A stretch of DNA of 64,000 bases from Saprospiraceae bacterium. Lineage in GTDB: Bacteria > Bacteroidota > Bacteroidia > Chitinophagales > Saprospiraceae. The notes beneath the pieces were generated by a model that saw only the letters and a list, made by a program, of their open reading frames with translations, searched no databases and was not told where the DNA came from. Made by a program: the position numbers and the translations under genes. Positions 1 through 10,600 of the stretch are shown in pieces. The DNA lies in assembly GCA_016714025.1 (NCBI GenBank), contig JADJOB010000002.1:2016001-2080000 (forward strand). Reading direction: 5' to 3'. Position 1 is the first letter of the stretch, and the number at the start of each line of letters is the position of its first letter.

Positions 1-407
1 AACAAATCCAAATGATCAAATTGTTGATGAATGCTTAATAAAAATGGAGCGATTGATTGGATCACCGTTAACAATACCGGACTGTCATTAATAAACGAGC
101 GGGTTTTTCCAGTCGGTAAAATTTCACGTCTTAATATTAGTGTATTTTGATTTTCAAGTTCGAAGCGATCGTTTAATTGCAATAAAAGTTCGTTGCTGAT
201 TTGAAACTCAGCTTCTATGATGCATTTTAGTTCATTATTTTTTAAATCTTTAACATCCGAACGGTTACCAAGAACCAGTTGTAAAGCGCCAATAATAATA
301 GATTTACCGGCACCGGTTTCTCCGGTCATTGCAGTAAATCCGTTTTCCCAATTCATTTGCAATTGGTCAATGATGGCATAATTTTTAATCGAAAGACTGG
401 TCAGCAT
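1..407 (-). CDS. recN: DNA repair protein RecN, N-terminal part (truncated by window edge)
   Basis: About 135 codons of the N-terminus are visible; the rest lies outside the window. Translation begins MLTSLSIKNYAIIDQL, the usual RecN opening, followed by the Walker A loop GETGAGKS near residue 30 and the segment ALQLVLGNRSD. RecN is an SMC-like ATPase that tethers DNA ends in double-strand break repair. The ATG lies 9 bp after the stop of the upstream membrane TPR gene on the same strand, so the two are probably co-transcribed. No anomaly is seen in the visible part. Confidence 0.93.
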   Translation of the reverse strand, partial: MLTSLSIKNYAIIDQLQMNWENGFTAMTGETGAGKSIIIGALQLVLGNRSDVKDLKNNELKCIIEAEFQISNELLLQLNDRFELENQNTLILRREILPTGKTRSFINDSPVLLTVIQSIAPFLLSIHQQFDHLDL

Positions 408-416
408 CAGATCAAA

Positions 417-2297
417 TTATTGGATGGCTTGTCCCAATTGTTGTGCACGTTGAAAATCTTGATTTGCAGCATCAATTTTTCCTAAACTTTGTAAAGTTTG
501 TCCTCTTTCTGCATAAAACAAACCTGAATTAGGATTTAAGCGGATGGCATTATTAAAATAAGTGAGTGCTTTTTCTGCCTGGTTTAATAATACCAAACAG
601 CGTGCCCCTTCAAACCAAAGTTCCGGACTTTTGGAATCCAATTTTAAATAGGAATCAATATCGGCTAATGCCAAATCTGTTTTTCCTGCCTGGTTGTATA
701 AAATGGATCGATTGAGATATCCGACCTTCCAATTTTTATTGAGTTCCAATCCTTTGTTGATATCGGATAATGCTTCATCCCAACGTCCTAATTTTGCTTT
801 AGCTGCCCCACGATTGACGTAGTACTCAGCTTCTGGCTTCATTTTAATCGCCTGATCATAATCCAGAATGGCTTTTTGATCTTCATTTTTATTAAAAAAT
901 AAGCGTGCTCGACTGTTGTAAGTAGCATGACCGGCTTTATATTTAATGGCCATGTTGTAATCCTCCAAAGCCCGGTCAAATTGTTTTAAATCCCTTAAGT
1001 AATTTGCTCGATTGTTATAGGGCAATGGTGTGTTTTGATAATATTTCAATACATGAGTCCAAAGGGTTTCAGAATTTTTCCAGATTTTCGTTTGGTTGTA
1101 ACTCATAAAACTTAATACCACTAAATAGATGCCTATGGCAGCATAGCCAATTGACTTCATTTTGGGTTTTTCAATCAACCATTTTTGAGTATAGAAACAA
1201 AAGATAAAAAACAATCCAATGTAAGCAATGTAAGTAAAACGGTCTGCTAAATACCCTTGACCGGCAGCGAGAATTTGAAGCAGAAATACGATGTTGAAAA
1301 AGAAAAACATAAATCCAAAAACCAGGGCTTTTGCATTTTTCTTGTATGCATAATAAATACCATAAAGCATTATTATAGCAGCGGGTAATGAGAGATAATG
1401 CCAGATGCTCAATTTTTCCGGATAGGGATAAAGCGGAGACATCATATAAGGTACCAGCCATTTAATGCAATAAGTAATCAGACTGTAGGATCCAATAAAT
1501 AAACGATCAATACCGGTATGCACCATGGAATTGGTTTCAAGGGAGCCCTGATCTTTTAGAAACAAGATGCCTATAATTCCAAACAAGAATGCAGCTAAAA
1601 AGTAATGAGTTTTTTCCAAGACCAATTTAAAATTCAATGGACGGTCTTTATAATAATCAACAGCAAGCATCGACAGTGGCAATGCAACCATTTGAATTTT
1701 TGCAAAAAGCCCGATGATAAATAAGCCAAAGGCGAGTATGGATTTCCATTTTGCAGGTTTATCCAGGTTGCGTATGTAGAGGTAAAGTGCAGGACAATAA
1801 AAAGCACCATACAAAACGTCCTTTCGTTCAGTAATCCAGGCCACCGATTCTACCCGTAACGGATGAAATGCAAATAGCGCAGATCCAATTAAAGCAAACC
1901 AAACATTGAGCTTGAGGGCTTGAAATATTTTAAAAACAAAATAGACACAAATCAAATGGAGTAAAATATTTACCAGGTGCATCCGGCTTGCATTCATTCC
2001 ATAAATCGAATGTTCAATAGCGAAACTGAGGATGCTTAATGGGTTGTAATTTCCGATTACATTTTGGGTGAAAATTTCAGCATATTTATGTTCAAGGACC
2101 AATTTATTTTCATAGGTATTTCGGTCATCATCCCAGTTTACAAAATCACATTTAATGGCCGGACTGAATACGACAAAGGTAAAAACCAATAAAAGTAAGA
2201 TGTATAAACCCGAATTAACTGATTTGCCGGATTCGGGTATTTGAGCTTCCACCTTTAGGGGAGGGGAACTGAAAGTTTTGGTTTTCTTTTTGGCCAT
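417..2297 (-). CDS. Polytopic membrane protein with C-terminal TPR repeats (TMTC/O-mannosyltransferase-like)
   Basis: 626 aa. A basic, proline-containing cytoplasmic head (MAKKKTKTF) precedes about ten hydrophobic segments between residues 30 and 400. Roughly five tetratricopeptide repeats follow from 430 to 620, with motifs such as YNNRANYLRDLKQFDRAL and AERGQTLQSLGKIDAA. The N-terminal pattern FVNWDDDRNTYEN, then HLVNILLHLICVYFVF, is typical of bacterial proteins resembling glycosyltransferase-C fold or TMTC-type enzymes. The loop aspartates after the first helix would be the candidate catalytic acids (family knowledge). The donor and acceptor cannot be told from sequence. It is followed closely by recN, and a promoter-like box lies 20 bp upstream of the ATG. 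Confidence 0.85.
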   Translation of the reverse strand: MAKKKTKTFSSPPLKVEAQIPESGKSVNSGLYILLLLVFTFVVFSPAIKCDFVNWDDDRNTYENKLVLEHKYAEIFTQNVIGNYNPLSILSFAIEHSIYGMNASRMHLVNILLHLICVYFVFKIFQALKLNVWFALIGSALFAFHPLRVESVAWITERKDVLYGAFYCPALYLYIRNLDKPAKWKSILAFGLFIIGLFAKIQMVALPLSMLAVDYYKDRPLNFKLVLEKTHYFLAAFLFGIIGILFLKDQGSLETNSMVHTGIDRLFIGSYSLITYCIKWLVPYMMSPLYPYPEKLSIWHYLSLPAAIIMLYGIYYAYKKNAKALVFGFMFFFFNIVFLLQILAAGQGYLADRFTYIAYIGLFFIFCFYTQKWLIEKPKMKSIGYAAIGIYLVVLSFMSYNQTKIWKNSETLWTHVLKYYQNTPLPYNNRANYLRDLKQFDRALEDYNMAIKYKAGHATYNSRARLFFNKNEDQKAILDYDQAIKMKPEAEYYVNRGAAKAKLGRWDEALSDINKGLELNKNWKVGYLNRSILYNQAGKTDLALADIDSYLKLDSKSPELWFEGARCLVLLNQAEKALTYFNNAIRLNPNSGLFYAERGQTLQSLGKIDAANQDFQRAQQLGQAIQ

Positions 2298-2316
2298 TTA
2301 GAAGAATCTGAGCAAA

Positions 2317-2324
2317 CAAAGGTA
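2317..2324 (-). promoter_or_regulatory. Bacteroidota -7 promoter box (TACCTTTG)
   Basis: On the minus strand the octamer TACCTTTG matches the Bacteroidota sigma-factor -7 consensus TAnnTTTG. It lies 20 bp upstream of the ATG of the membrane TPR gene, which gives a short leader. I did not find a convincing -33 TTTG at ideal spacing. Confidence 0.5.
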
Positions 2325-2396
2325 CAAAAAATGGATTTGGTGCTTCCGGATTGGCTTTTGATTCCTAGCTTTCTAACGAATTTGTAGATTTGTGCT

Positions 2397-3425
2397 GTGA
2401 AGATAACAGCCGGCGAATTAGCAGCCTTAGTTCATGGAACCTTAGAAGGCGATCCGAATATCATAATTACTCACCCCAGTAAGATTGAAGAAGCGGTAGA
2501 TGGGAGTTTGTGCTATTTGGATAATTTACAGTATGAACCCTATTTATACCAGACAAAAGCCTCTGCCGTATTGGTAAATAGCGGTTTTCAAGCCAAGTCC
2601 GAAGTTAAACCTGCAATCATTCGGGTTGATAATGTGCGATTGACGGTCAGTGAGTTATTCAAAAAATTCCAGGAATTTCCCCAAAACAGCGGGATTGATC
2701 CAAAGGCCGAAATTCATAAAACGGTCGTTTTAGGGGAGGCGGTAAGTGTTGGTGCATTTACCAATATTTCTGAATCTTCAAAAATTGGCTCTGGGTCTTA
2801 CATTCATTCTCAGGTTTATATAGGAAAAAATGTACAGATTGGAGATCATGTGATCATTTATCCTGGTGTTCGCATTTATCAGGACTGCATTATCGGGAAC
2901 CGGTGTATAATCCATTCCAATGCAGTTATCGGTTCTGATGGCTTCGGTTTTGCGCCAGACGAACATGGGGTCTATCAGAAAATAGCCCAATTGGGAAATG
3001 TGGTGTTAGGAAATGATGTAGAAATTGGATCCAATACAACGATTGATCGGGGTACCATGGGCTCTACCAAGATAGGTGATGGCTGTAAATTGGACAATCT
3101 CATCCAAATTGCCCACAACGTCCAAATTGGAAATCATACTGTCATTGCAGCGCAAGCAGGAATTGCAGGGAGTGCCAAAATTGGTAGTTATTGCATGATA
3201 GGAGGGCAAGTTGGAATTGCAGGACATTTGTCCATTGCAGATCGAACAATGATCCAGGCACAAAGTGGAATTGCCAGTTCGTTGGAGCAATCCAATGGAA
3301 AATGGTATGGATCTCCGGCTATGGAATATTTTGCTTTTTTAAGATCCTTCGCCGAATTTAAGAAATTACCCGCGTTGGCCAAGAAGTTAAAAGAGCTTGA
3401 GGATAAATTGAAATCTGAATCATAA
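2397..3425 (+). CDS. lpxD: UDP-3-O-acylglucosamine N-acyltransferase LpxD
   Basis: 342 aa. Adds the second 3-hydroxyacyl chain (N-linked) to UDP-acylglucosamine, the third step of lipid A synthesis, in the cytoplasm. The N-terminal uridine-binding domain (residues 1-100) precedes a left-handed beta-helix of hexapeptide repeats (110-310). The catalytic histidine motif [10 protein letters not shown] is near residue 240, followed by [11 protein letters not shown]. The start is GTG: the protein aligns with the LpxD N-terminus from this codon ([14 protein letters not shown]) and no ATG is placed better. A TAGATTTG box at 2385-2392 is only 5 bp upstream, so the transcript may be almost leaderless if that box is used. 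It heads a tight operon with lpxC/fabZ (3-bp gap) and lpxA. Confidence 0.95.
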   Translation: MKITAGELAALVHGTLEGDPNIIITHPSKIEEAVDGSLCYLDNLQYEPYLYQTKASAVLVNSGFQAKSEVKPAIIRVDNVRLTVSELFKKFQEFPQNSGIDPKAEIHKTVVLGEAVSVGAFTNISESSKIGSGSYIHSQVYIGKNVQIGDHVIIYPGVRIYQDCIIGNRCIIHSNAVIGSDGFGFAPDEHGVYQKIAQLGNVVLGNDVEIGSNTTIDRGTMGSTKIGDGCKLDNLIQIAHNVQIGNHTVIAAQAGIAGSAKIGSYCMIGGQVGIAGHLSIADRTMIQAQSGIASSLEQSNGKWYGSPAMEYFAFLRSFAEFKKLPALAKKLKELEDKLKSES

Positions 3426-3428
3426 TAC

Positions 3429-4814
3429 ATGAATCAAAGAACAATCATTTCGGACGTTTTCATTGAAGGGGTCGGACTGCACACAGGCTCTTTTGTTAAA
3501 ATGAAATTTAGACCAGCTCCTGAAAACTTCGGAATCCGGTTTCAACGCATGGATTTACCCGATCAGCCCATCATTGCAGCAGATGTCAGCAAGGTGGTTT
3601 CTACCAATCGAGGCACAACCCTCCAAGAGGGAGTAGCGCAAGTTTGGACTGTTGAACATGTACTTTCAGCACTTGCCGGTCTGGAAATTGATAACGTATT
3701 AATTGAATTGGATGGTCCTGAAATTCCTATTAAGGATGGCAGTGCAATGGACTTTGTGAATGTGCTGAATGGATGTGGAATTGTCGAGCAAAATGCAGAA
3801 CGGGAATACTTTAAAATCCTGGAACCCATTTCCTTTGAAGATGAATCTACCGGTGCTGAATTTTTAGCATTGCCTTCTGAAAAATTGGAGATTACAACCA
3901 TGATTGATTTTAACTCAAAGACCCTGGCGCCCCAATACGCAAGTCTTGAGCACATTGAAGATTATAAAACGGAAATAGCCCCTTGCAGAACCTTTGTTTT
4001 TTTGCATGAGTTGGAAGCCCTGTTAGATCAAAATTTAATAAAAGGTGGAGATTTAAACAATGCCATTGTCATCGTAGATCGGTTGATGAGTCAGGAGGAA
4101 TTGGATGAATTGGCTAAGAAACTCAATAAGCCCAGCGTTAAAGTAGAGCGGGAAGGAGTATTAAATACGATTAAGCCCTATTTTGACAATGAACCCGCAC
4201 GCCATAAATTACTTGATGTATTGGGTGATTTAGCTTTGGTAGGGAAGCCCATTCTGGGTAATATTTTGACTAAAAAGCCAGGACATAAATTAAACATTGA
4301 ATTTGCCAGAATTCTTAAAAAGAAGCTGATTGAACAAAAGAAAATGCAGGGAGTTCCGCACTATGATCCTGACAAAGCACCGATATTTAATACCTCTCAA
4401 ATTCAGGCGATGTTGCCACATCGCTATCCATTTTTAATGGTGGATAAGATTATTGAAATCTCCGAGAAATATGTGGTCGGAGTAAAAAACATTTCAATCA
4501 ATGAAGCCTTGTTTCAAGGTCATTTTCCGGGAAATCCGGTATTTCCGGGCGTCCTTCAAATTGAAGCCATGGCCCAAACTGGAGGCATTATGGTATTGTC
4601 CATGCAAGAGGAGCCCAATGCCTGGGACACGTACTTTTTAAAAATTGACAATGCAAAATTTAAGCAAAAGGTCATGCCGGGAGATACCCTGTTAATTAAA
4701 ATGGAATTGGTTGCTCCCGTACGCAGAGGCATTGTCCAAATGCTTGGCACGGCTTATGTAGGAAGTAAAATGGTTTGTGAAGCAGACTTAACAGCACAAA
4801 TTGTAAAAAGATAA
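3429..4814 (+). CDS. lpxC/fabZ: Bifunctional UDP-3-O-acyl-GlcNAc deacetylase / 3-hydroxyacyl-ACP dehydratase
   Basis: 461 aa fusion. Residues 1-310 are LpxC, the zinc deacetylase that commits to lipid A synthesis: VEHVLSALAGLEIDN carries the first zinc histidine, and ARHKLLDVLGDLALVG carries the second histidine and the zinc aspartate. PGHKLN supplies the general acid-base histidine. Residues 315-461 are FabZ, a hot-dog dehydratase: LPHRYPFLMVDKI, GHFPGNPVFPGV and the active-site EAMAQTGG. The fusion is common in Bacteroidota. Joining both activities may balance hydroxyacyl-ACP use between lipid A and fatty acids (inference). It lies 3 bp after lpxD and 2 bp before lpxA. Confidence 0.96.
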   Translation: MNQRTIISDVFIEGVGLHTGSFVKMKFRPAPENFGIRFQRMDLPDQPIIAADVSKVVSTNRGTTLQEGVAQVWTVEHVLSALAGLEIDNVLIELDGPEIPIKDGSAMDFVNVLNGCGIVEQNAEREYFKILEPISFEDESTGAEFLALPSEKLEITTMIDFNSKTLAPQYASLEHIEDYKTEIAPCRTFVFLHELEALLDQNLIKGGDLNNAIVIVDRLMSQEELDELAKKLNKPSVKVEREGVLNTIKPYFDNEPARHKLLDVLGDLALVGKPILGNILTKKPGHKLNIEFARILKKKLIEQKKMQGVPHYDPDKAPIFNTSQIQAMLPHRYPFLMVDKIIEISEKYVVGVKNISINEALFQGHFPGNPVFPGVLQIEAMAQTGGIMVLSMQEEPNAWDTYFLKIDNAKFKQKVMPGDTLLIKMELVAPVRRGIVQMLGTAYVGSKMVCEADLTAQIVKR

Positions 4815-4816
4815 AC

Positions 4817-5596
4817 ATGAGCGGCATTCAAAGCAATATACACCCTGGAGCCATATTGGGGAAAGGGACTGTTGTTGAACCATTTTCTACTATTCACAAC
4901 GATGTTATCATAGGTGAAAACTGTTGGATTGGACCCTACGTTACCATCATGTCCGGTACCCGAATTGGAAATGGTTGTAAAGTGTTTCCGGGAGCTGTTG
5001 TGGGCGCTCCACCTCAGGATTTGAAGTTTGCAGGTGAGAATAGTTTATTGGAAGTAGGAGACAATACGGTAATCCGTGAATGTTGTACGTTAAACCGCGG
5101 CACAAAAGCCGCAATGACGACTAAAGTCGGCTCGAATTGTCTGTTGATGGCTTATGTGCACATCGCGCATGATTGTTTTGTAGGAAACAATGTCATTTTA
5201 GCCAACAGCGTCAATCTGGCAGGGCATATTGAAATAGAAGAATATGCAATTATTGGAGGAATGAGTGCAATCCATCAGTTTGTCAAAATCGGAATGCATG
5301 CGATGGTTGGTGGTGGATCCCTGGTTACCAAAGATGTTCCTCCCTACGCAAAAGCAGCAAGAGAACCATTATCCTATGAAGGCATCAACTCGATAGGCTT
5401 AAAACGAAGAGGCTTTAGTGTTGATCAGGTCAATAAAATTCATGAAATTTATCGGTACTTGTTTGTGAAATATAAAAATGTAAGCAAAGCGATTAAAGCC
5501 ATTGAAGTGGAATTGCCGGATTCACCTGAAAAAGATGTCATTCTTGAATTTATCCGCAATTCAAATCGCGGCATTATGAAAGGTTATCGACGTTAA
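4817..5596 (+). CDS. lpxA: UDP-N-acetylglucosamine O-acyltransferase LpxA
   Basis: 259 aa, the normal length for the family. Transfers a 3-hydroxyacyl chain from ACP to the 3-OH of UDP-GlcNAc, the first step of lipid A synthesis. Residues 5-190 form hexapeptide repeats of a trimeric left-handed beta-helix. The catalytic histidine lies in AYVHIAHDCFVGNNVI (about residue 115-130). The helical C-terminal domain includes SIGLKRRGFS and the usual EIYRYLF segment. It is third in the lpxD - lpxC/fabZ - lpxA block, with a 2-bp gap upstream and 6 bp to the next gene, which implies translational coupling. Confidence 0.96.
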   Translation: MSGIQSNIHPGAILGKGTVVEPFSTIHNDVIIGENCWIGPYVTIMSGTRIGNGCKVFPGAVVGAPPQDLKFAGENSLLEVGDNTVIRECCTLNRGTKAAMTTKVGSNCLLMAYVHIAHDCFVGNNVILANSVNLAGHIEIEEYAIIGGMSAIHQFVKIGMHAMVGGGSLVTKDVPPYAKAAREPLSYEGINSIGLKRRGFSVDQVNKIHEIYRYLFVKYKNVSKAIKAIEVELPDSPEKDVILEFIRNSNRGIMKGYRR

Positions 5597-5602
5597 ACTG
5601 CA

Positions 5603-6229
5603 ATGAAAATCGTTGCAAACTCTATATACAAACGGTTTTACAGAAACTGGATTATCAAAGATTTCAATTATACATTTAATCAGGGACAGGTTTATGGCAT
5701 TGCCGGATCAAATGGTTCTGGTAAATCAACATTACTTCAGATTTTATCCGGCATGATGGGGCCCAGTAAAGGGCAGATTCACTATTCAATTGATGGCAAA
5801 GAACTTGAAGAGGAAAATTGGTTTTCAAAAATCTCTTATGCGGCACCCTATGCGGATGTTTATGATTACATGAATGTCAAAGAATTAATTCAGCATCAAC
5901 AGCATTTTAAAAAATTCAGAAATAATATTACGAGTATTGATTTTATTGAAACCTGTTATCTCAGCGGACACGAAGATAAATTGATAAAGTACTATTCTTC
6001 TGGAATGAAGCAGCGTTTGAAATTGGGTTTGGCTATACTTGCAGATTCTTCTGTTTTGTTTTTAGATGAACCAATTAGCAATTTAGACGACCGGGCCAAA
6101 TTATGGTGTAAGCAATTATTGCAAAACCATTGCAAGGATCGATTGGTTATTATCGCATCCAATGAGCCGGAAGATTTTGAATTGGTAAATTATAAAATAC
6201 AATTGGAAGTAAATATGAATACAAAATAA
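5603..6229 (+). CDS. ABC transporter ATP-binding protein
   Basis: 208 aa, one nucleotide-binding domain. Walker A is GSNGSGKST (about residue 36-44), the signature is YSSGMKQR (about 132-139), and Walker B is VLFLDEP (about 151-157) followed by SNLDD. No transmembrane partner lies next to it, so the transported substrate is unknown. The short single-domain form resembles CcmA or other small exporter ATPases. It starts 6 bp after lpxA, so it belongs to the lipid A transcription unit, which may hint at envelope transport (inference from position only). Confidence 0.88.
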   Translation: MKIVANSIYKRFYRNWIIKDFNYTFNQGQVYGIAGSNGSGKSTLLQILSGMMGPSKGQIHYSIDGKELEEENWFSKISYAAPYADVYDYMNVKELIQHQQHFKKFRNNITSIDFIETCYLSGHEDKLIKYYSSGMKQRLKLGLAILADSSVLFLDEPISNLDDRAKLWCKQLLQNHCKDRLVIIASNEPEDFELVNYKIQLEVNMNTK

Positions 6230-6369
6230 TTAATGGATGGTTGTTACAAACACACTAAGGCTTTTAATAATTGAGTTCCTGCAGTTTAATAGCTGCCCGA
6301 CTGATAAAAATAATAAAATAAGTACCCTTGTTGACCCAAAAATGCAATTCAAATAAAAGTTAAATAATT

Positions 6370-6441
6370 GGTCCCGTAGTTCAACGGATAGAATAGGAGT
6401 TTCCTAAACTCTAGATAGCAGTTCGATTCTGCTCGGGACTA
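6370..6441 (+). tRNA. tRNA-Arg (anticodon CCU)
   Basis: A full cloverleaf can be folded. The acceptor stem GGTCCCG pairs with CGGGACT (one G-U at the end). The anticodon stem GGAGT/ACTCT carries the loop TTCCTAA with anticodon CCT, reading AGG. The T arm is AGCAG-TTCGATT-CTGCT. The discriminator is A at 6441 and CCA is not encoded in full. Strand is plus, after the lpx block. Confidence 0.93.
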
Positions 6442-6558
6442 CAAAAAAATAAATAAACGGTATCCCCGCCAAAGTTTAAGGAACGATGATTAAATCGTGA
6501 CAATAGAATTCACGCTTAGTAAATAACAAAAATTCAAAAAAACAAGCAGCTATCCTCT

Positions 6559-6598
6559 GCCTCACAAATTCAGGGTTTAAACCCTGAATTTGTGAGGC
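6559..6598. repeat. Perfect 40-bp palindrome with AGGGTTTAAACCCT core
   Basis: Each strand reads the same over 40 bp, centred on TTTAAA. It is not followed by a T-tract, so it is not a simple intrinsic terminator. The inner 28 bp (CAAATTCAGGGTTT and its mirror) recur in the palindrome at 14404-14459, while the outer bases differ but stay paired in each copy. Confidence 0.85.
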
Positions 6599-6654
6599 TA
6601 GCTAAATTATTTATTATTTAGAAAATCTATATTTTATTGAATCCACGAATCTCA

Positions 6655-6735
6655 ATGAACATTGTTTAATTCCTGCATTGCAGCATTGTAGAATTGCAGT
6701 ATCGCAACATTGCAGAATTGCAGCATTTTCCTCCC
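6655..6735. repeat. Low-complexity GCAGCATTG / GCAGAATTG repeat
   Basis: A short run of degenerate 8-10 bp units (attgcagcattg, tagaattgcag) lies before the 110-bp tandem array. Similar wording returns near 7450, 14470, 45020, 50645 and 60430, so this is a genome-wide style of intergenic filler in this organism. No gene is seen in it. Confidence 0.6.
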
Positions 6736-6770
6736 CAGAGTCAGTTTGATGCTCACGATTACTTTAAACT

Positions 6771-7385
6771 TAGCAATGTTCAATGTAGAATTCCAATTAG
6801 TCATTGAGAATTGAGCATTGTATATTGAACATTAATTCTTCGAATCAAGCTTTTTTAATGTTCAATGCTCAATGTTCAATTAGCAATGTTCAATGCGGAA
6901 TTCCAATTATTCATTGAAAATTGAGCATTGTATATTGAGCATTATTTCTTCGAAGCAAGTTTTTTAATGTTCAATGCTCAATGTTCAATTAGCAATGTTT
7001 AATGTAGAATTCCAATTAGTCATTGAGAATTGAGTATTGTGTATTGAGCATTATTTCTTCGAGGCAAGCTTTTTTAATTTTCAATGCTCAATGTTCAATT
7101 AGCAATGTTCAATGTAGAATTCCAATTAGTCATTGAGAATTGAGTATTGTGTATTGAGCATTAATTCTTCGAAGCAAGCTTTTTTAATGTTCATTGCTCA
7201 ATGTTCAATTAGCAATGTTCAATGTAGAATTCCAATTAGTCATTGAGAATTGAGTATTGTGTATTGAGCATTAATTCTTCGAAGCAAGCTTTTTTAATGT
7301 TCAATGCTCAATGTTCAATTAGCAATGTTTAATGTAGAATTCCAATTAGTCATTGAAAATTGAGCATTGTGTATTGAGCATTAAT
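6771..7385. repeat. 110-bp tandem repeat array, about 5.6-6 copies
   Basis: Units of 109-110 bp repeat six times; the landmark TTCCAATTAGTCATTGA recurs near 6790, 6900, 7010, 7118, 7228 and 7338. Each unit contains CAATGCTCAATGTTCAATTAG and the partly complementary ATTGAGCATT, so each could fold back. Copies differ by a few substitutions. There is no open frame across units and no spacer-repeat pattern as in CRISPR. It fills most of the gap between tRNA-Arg and the next gene; the remaining 7386-7645 shows no feature beyond a small CCTACGCCCAGC repeat. Confidence 0.9.
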
Positions 7386-7645
7386 TCCCTCCGCTGAACC
7401 TACGCCCAGCAGGGAAGGGAATACATTTGTGTTGTATTGATCGCGATTGATCCATTGCAGCATTGTAGCATAGCAGTATTGGTAAATTCCAATATTTAAC
7501 GTATCTTTGATATTCAACCCTCGTCACCCTTTTTCAATATAAAGCCGTTTCCGGTCTATTTGCTTATTTTAGTGGAGCGTTCTGTATCAAATCATACACG
7601 ACCCTTCAGGAATTATATTGATTTACTCAATTTAAATAATAGTAT

Positions 7646-10600
7646 ATGTTAAAATTTCGGACATTCCTAATTTATGGGCTTTGGGTACTGGGAAACCAAG
7701 TCTTAAATGCACAAGCACCTGTCCTGGAGGCTCCGGCTGATGTCGTTGTGAGCAGAGGATTTTCTTTTAATTTTTCCAATTTGTTGGATCGGACGGATAC
7801 CTTGTTTGGTGTATTGCACGATGACAAAAACAACCGGGCTAACCTGGCAACACAGGACCTGGTTTGCATTGCGTATTGCCTTCCTAACCCTTTTACAAAA
7901 TATCCGGGGCTGGATACCAATTTTCTTTCAACTGCTCCTTCAATTGCCTGCGATTGGTTTAGCCAATTGTACGACATTACCAATCCCGATGATGTCTATA
8001 CACTCAGCTGGGGATTGGATGGCTATTATGAAGCTTTGGAATCTGATTCAATAAAGATTCGGATTAGCGATCAACGGGTAGATGGGAGAGGACCCATACT
8101 TCGGATATTTGAAGGTTTTGATTCAACAGGCCTGGTGGTATCTGATGTACAGACCATTTGGGTTGTAGATTGTGAATGTGTTTACGATCCCGATTTTCAA
8201 TGCCAGACAGAGGAAGTCAAGCTGTATTTTGAACCGAATTGTACCTTGACCATTTTGCCGGAATGGCTCTTGGATTTTAGCGCGCTCAAACCTTGTAATG
8301 AATATTTGAATCTGGAATTGCGCGATTGGATTACCAATCAAAAAATTGATCGTCAGGTTAACCTGGAAGGAGTGCAGGTAGATTACAGAGACAAACTCCG
8401 AGAAATCAAATACACTTTAACAGATCCATTTACCGGAAATACTTGTATGGGTAGATTAATCTTGTTGGACACGATTGCACCAGTAATTCATTGTCCTGCT
8501 GATACCATCGTGGATTGTTCGGTTGACACCCGCCCAATCACTTTGGGGATACCTTTAGTTAATGAAAATTGCGAAGACTATATACTCAATTACATCGATC
8601 AGGTGGTGCGCGGAGGTTGTATGGACGGTTATGACCGGATTATTACCAGAAAGTGGATAGCGACTGATATTTCAGGGAATAAAACAGAATGCCAGCATCA
8701 AATTAAAGTGAGCTTGCTTTCGATCTCTGAAATTGTGTTACCTCCGGATTTTGATGGAACCGATCGGAATGCATTAAACTGCGATGAGGTTTATAATAAA
8801 GCTATTGACGTCAACAGTCACATAGCCAATTCTCCATTTTGCATAGATGGTTTTTTATTGGATTCTGCACATTGGTATGCCAATCCGCTCGAACCAAACA
8901 TTTATCCAAACAGAAGATTGCCTCGGGTATTGGGATGGAATCGCATCGAAGATCCTTTGGATGTAAATTTCGGACATCCAAATCCTAAAACTATTTACTA
9001 TCCGACGCATAAAGATTGGACCTATTCAGATCCTTTGTGTTGGGGTTTTGATGAACATATTCTTTGGGAAGGGACCGGATTTCCAACAGGCATTGAATGC
9101 GCCGATCTAAATATTTCATTCAGGGATTCGATCGTAGAGCATAATACCCCCAATTGCAGCTCTTCCAATTTGAGTTGTTATGATGTTTTTCGGGAATGGA
9201 CGGTATTGGACTGGTGTACTACAGAAATGTTGGTGTACACGCAAAAAATAAGCATTACAGACACTAAGGGACCTGAAATATTGTATCCGGATACTATAAA
9301 AGTCTTCCTGGATCCATTAACGTGTAAAGGACGATGGGAAGTTTTGGTTCCCTGGTTAACAGACAATTGTTCTAATGAAATTCATTATGTATTCAGTAGC
9401 AGTGGAGGTGATATTTCAGGAAATGAAACCACCGGTTTTGTCCTCAGCAATCTTTCAAAAGGAATTTATACAGGAACCATAATTGCCAGTGATTGCTGTG
9501 GAAATATTACTAACAAAGAAAGTGTGATTGTGGTAGAAGACAATACGCCACCAAATGCAGTTTGTGTAGAAAAATTAAAAGTAACCGTTTCAATAAATCA
9601 AGTACCGGGAAAAAATGTTGCTAAGGTATCCGCACATTGGATGAGTAAATCAAGTGCAGATCCATGTGACTCGACCATTTATTTTAAAATCATTCGATTG
9701 GATCAATTGCAAGGAACGAGCAATGGATCTGATGATAGTTTGGAAGTTACAAATAATTATTGCGGTTTAGTCAATGGAGATGATAATGATCAATTGGATG
9801 GTACTCAAATTTATTTTGATGACGCTGCAACGTTTTGTTGTGCGGATGTAGATAATAAAGTGTCTATAGTTTTACGTGTTTTTGATCGCGATCCTGGTGC
9901 CGGACCGGTATTGCCTTCCGATATGGCACCCGGAGGAAGATTGCACAACCATTTTAGCGATTGCATTTCTTATGTTGAAGTTGTAGACAACAGTATGCCT
10001 ACCTTGGTTTCTCCTCCGGATATCGTTGTGAGTTGCAGTTTTCCAATTGATATTTCCAAATTATCAGATCCAAATGATTCGACATTTGGCAGAATCGTTT
10101 CGGATTTATCCTTGCGAAATAAAGTAATAAGTTATGATAAAGTATGCCCTAATTTCTGTGTAAAAAATGACATTACTGGCTATCCTGGGCCTGTAAACGA
10201 TCCACCGCCACCAAGTCCACCCGCATCAAACAGAGCATGTGATTACACTAATACATTGTATGACTCAACTCACCCGGATCGTTTTTACGAATTGGTTTGG
10301 GGATTTGATGGCTATGTCTTGAGTGCTTGTGAAATCATTCCTGAAATTCAGGTAACAGATTTTCGCAAAGGCGGACAAGGAAAAATCACCCGACGCATTT
10401 TAGTGTATGGTCCGAATGGAATTACGGTAACCGGCACACAAACTATTTGGGTGGTAGATTGTCAACCATTTAATATCAATAAAAACAATGCCTGCGATAC
10501 CCTCGATGATATTATCTGGCCGGGCAATTGTAACGGACAAGCAAGCATCCTGGAAAATTGTCGGGATGATTGGAGTCCTGCAAATCCTTTACTTGGAAGT

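Noticed and set aside
6559..6598. Intrinsic terminator
   Set aside because: Perfect palindrome but no T-tract and 330 bp away from any stop codon.
6771..7385. Possible CRISPR array
   Set aside because: Units are 110 bp and repeat head to tail without unique spacers; no cas genes nearby.
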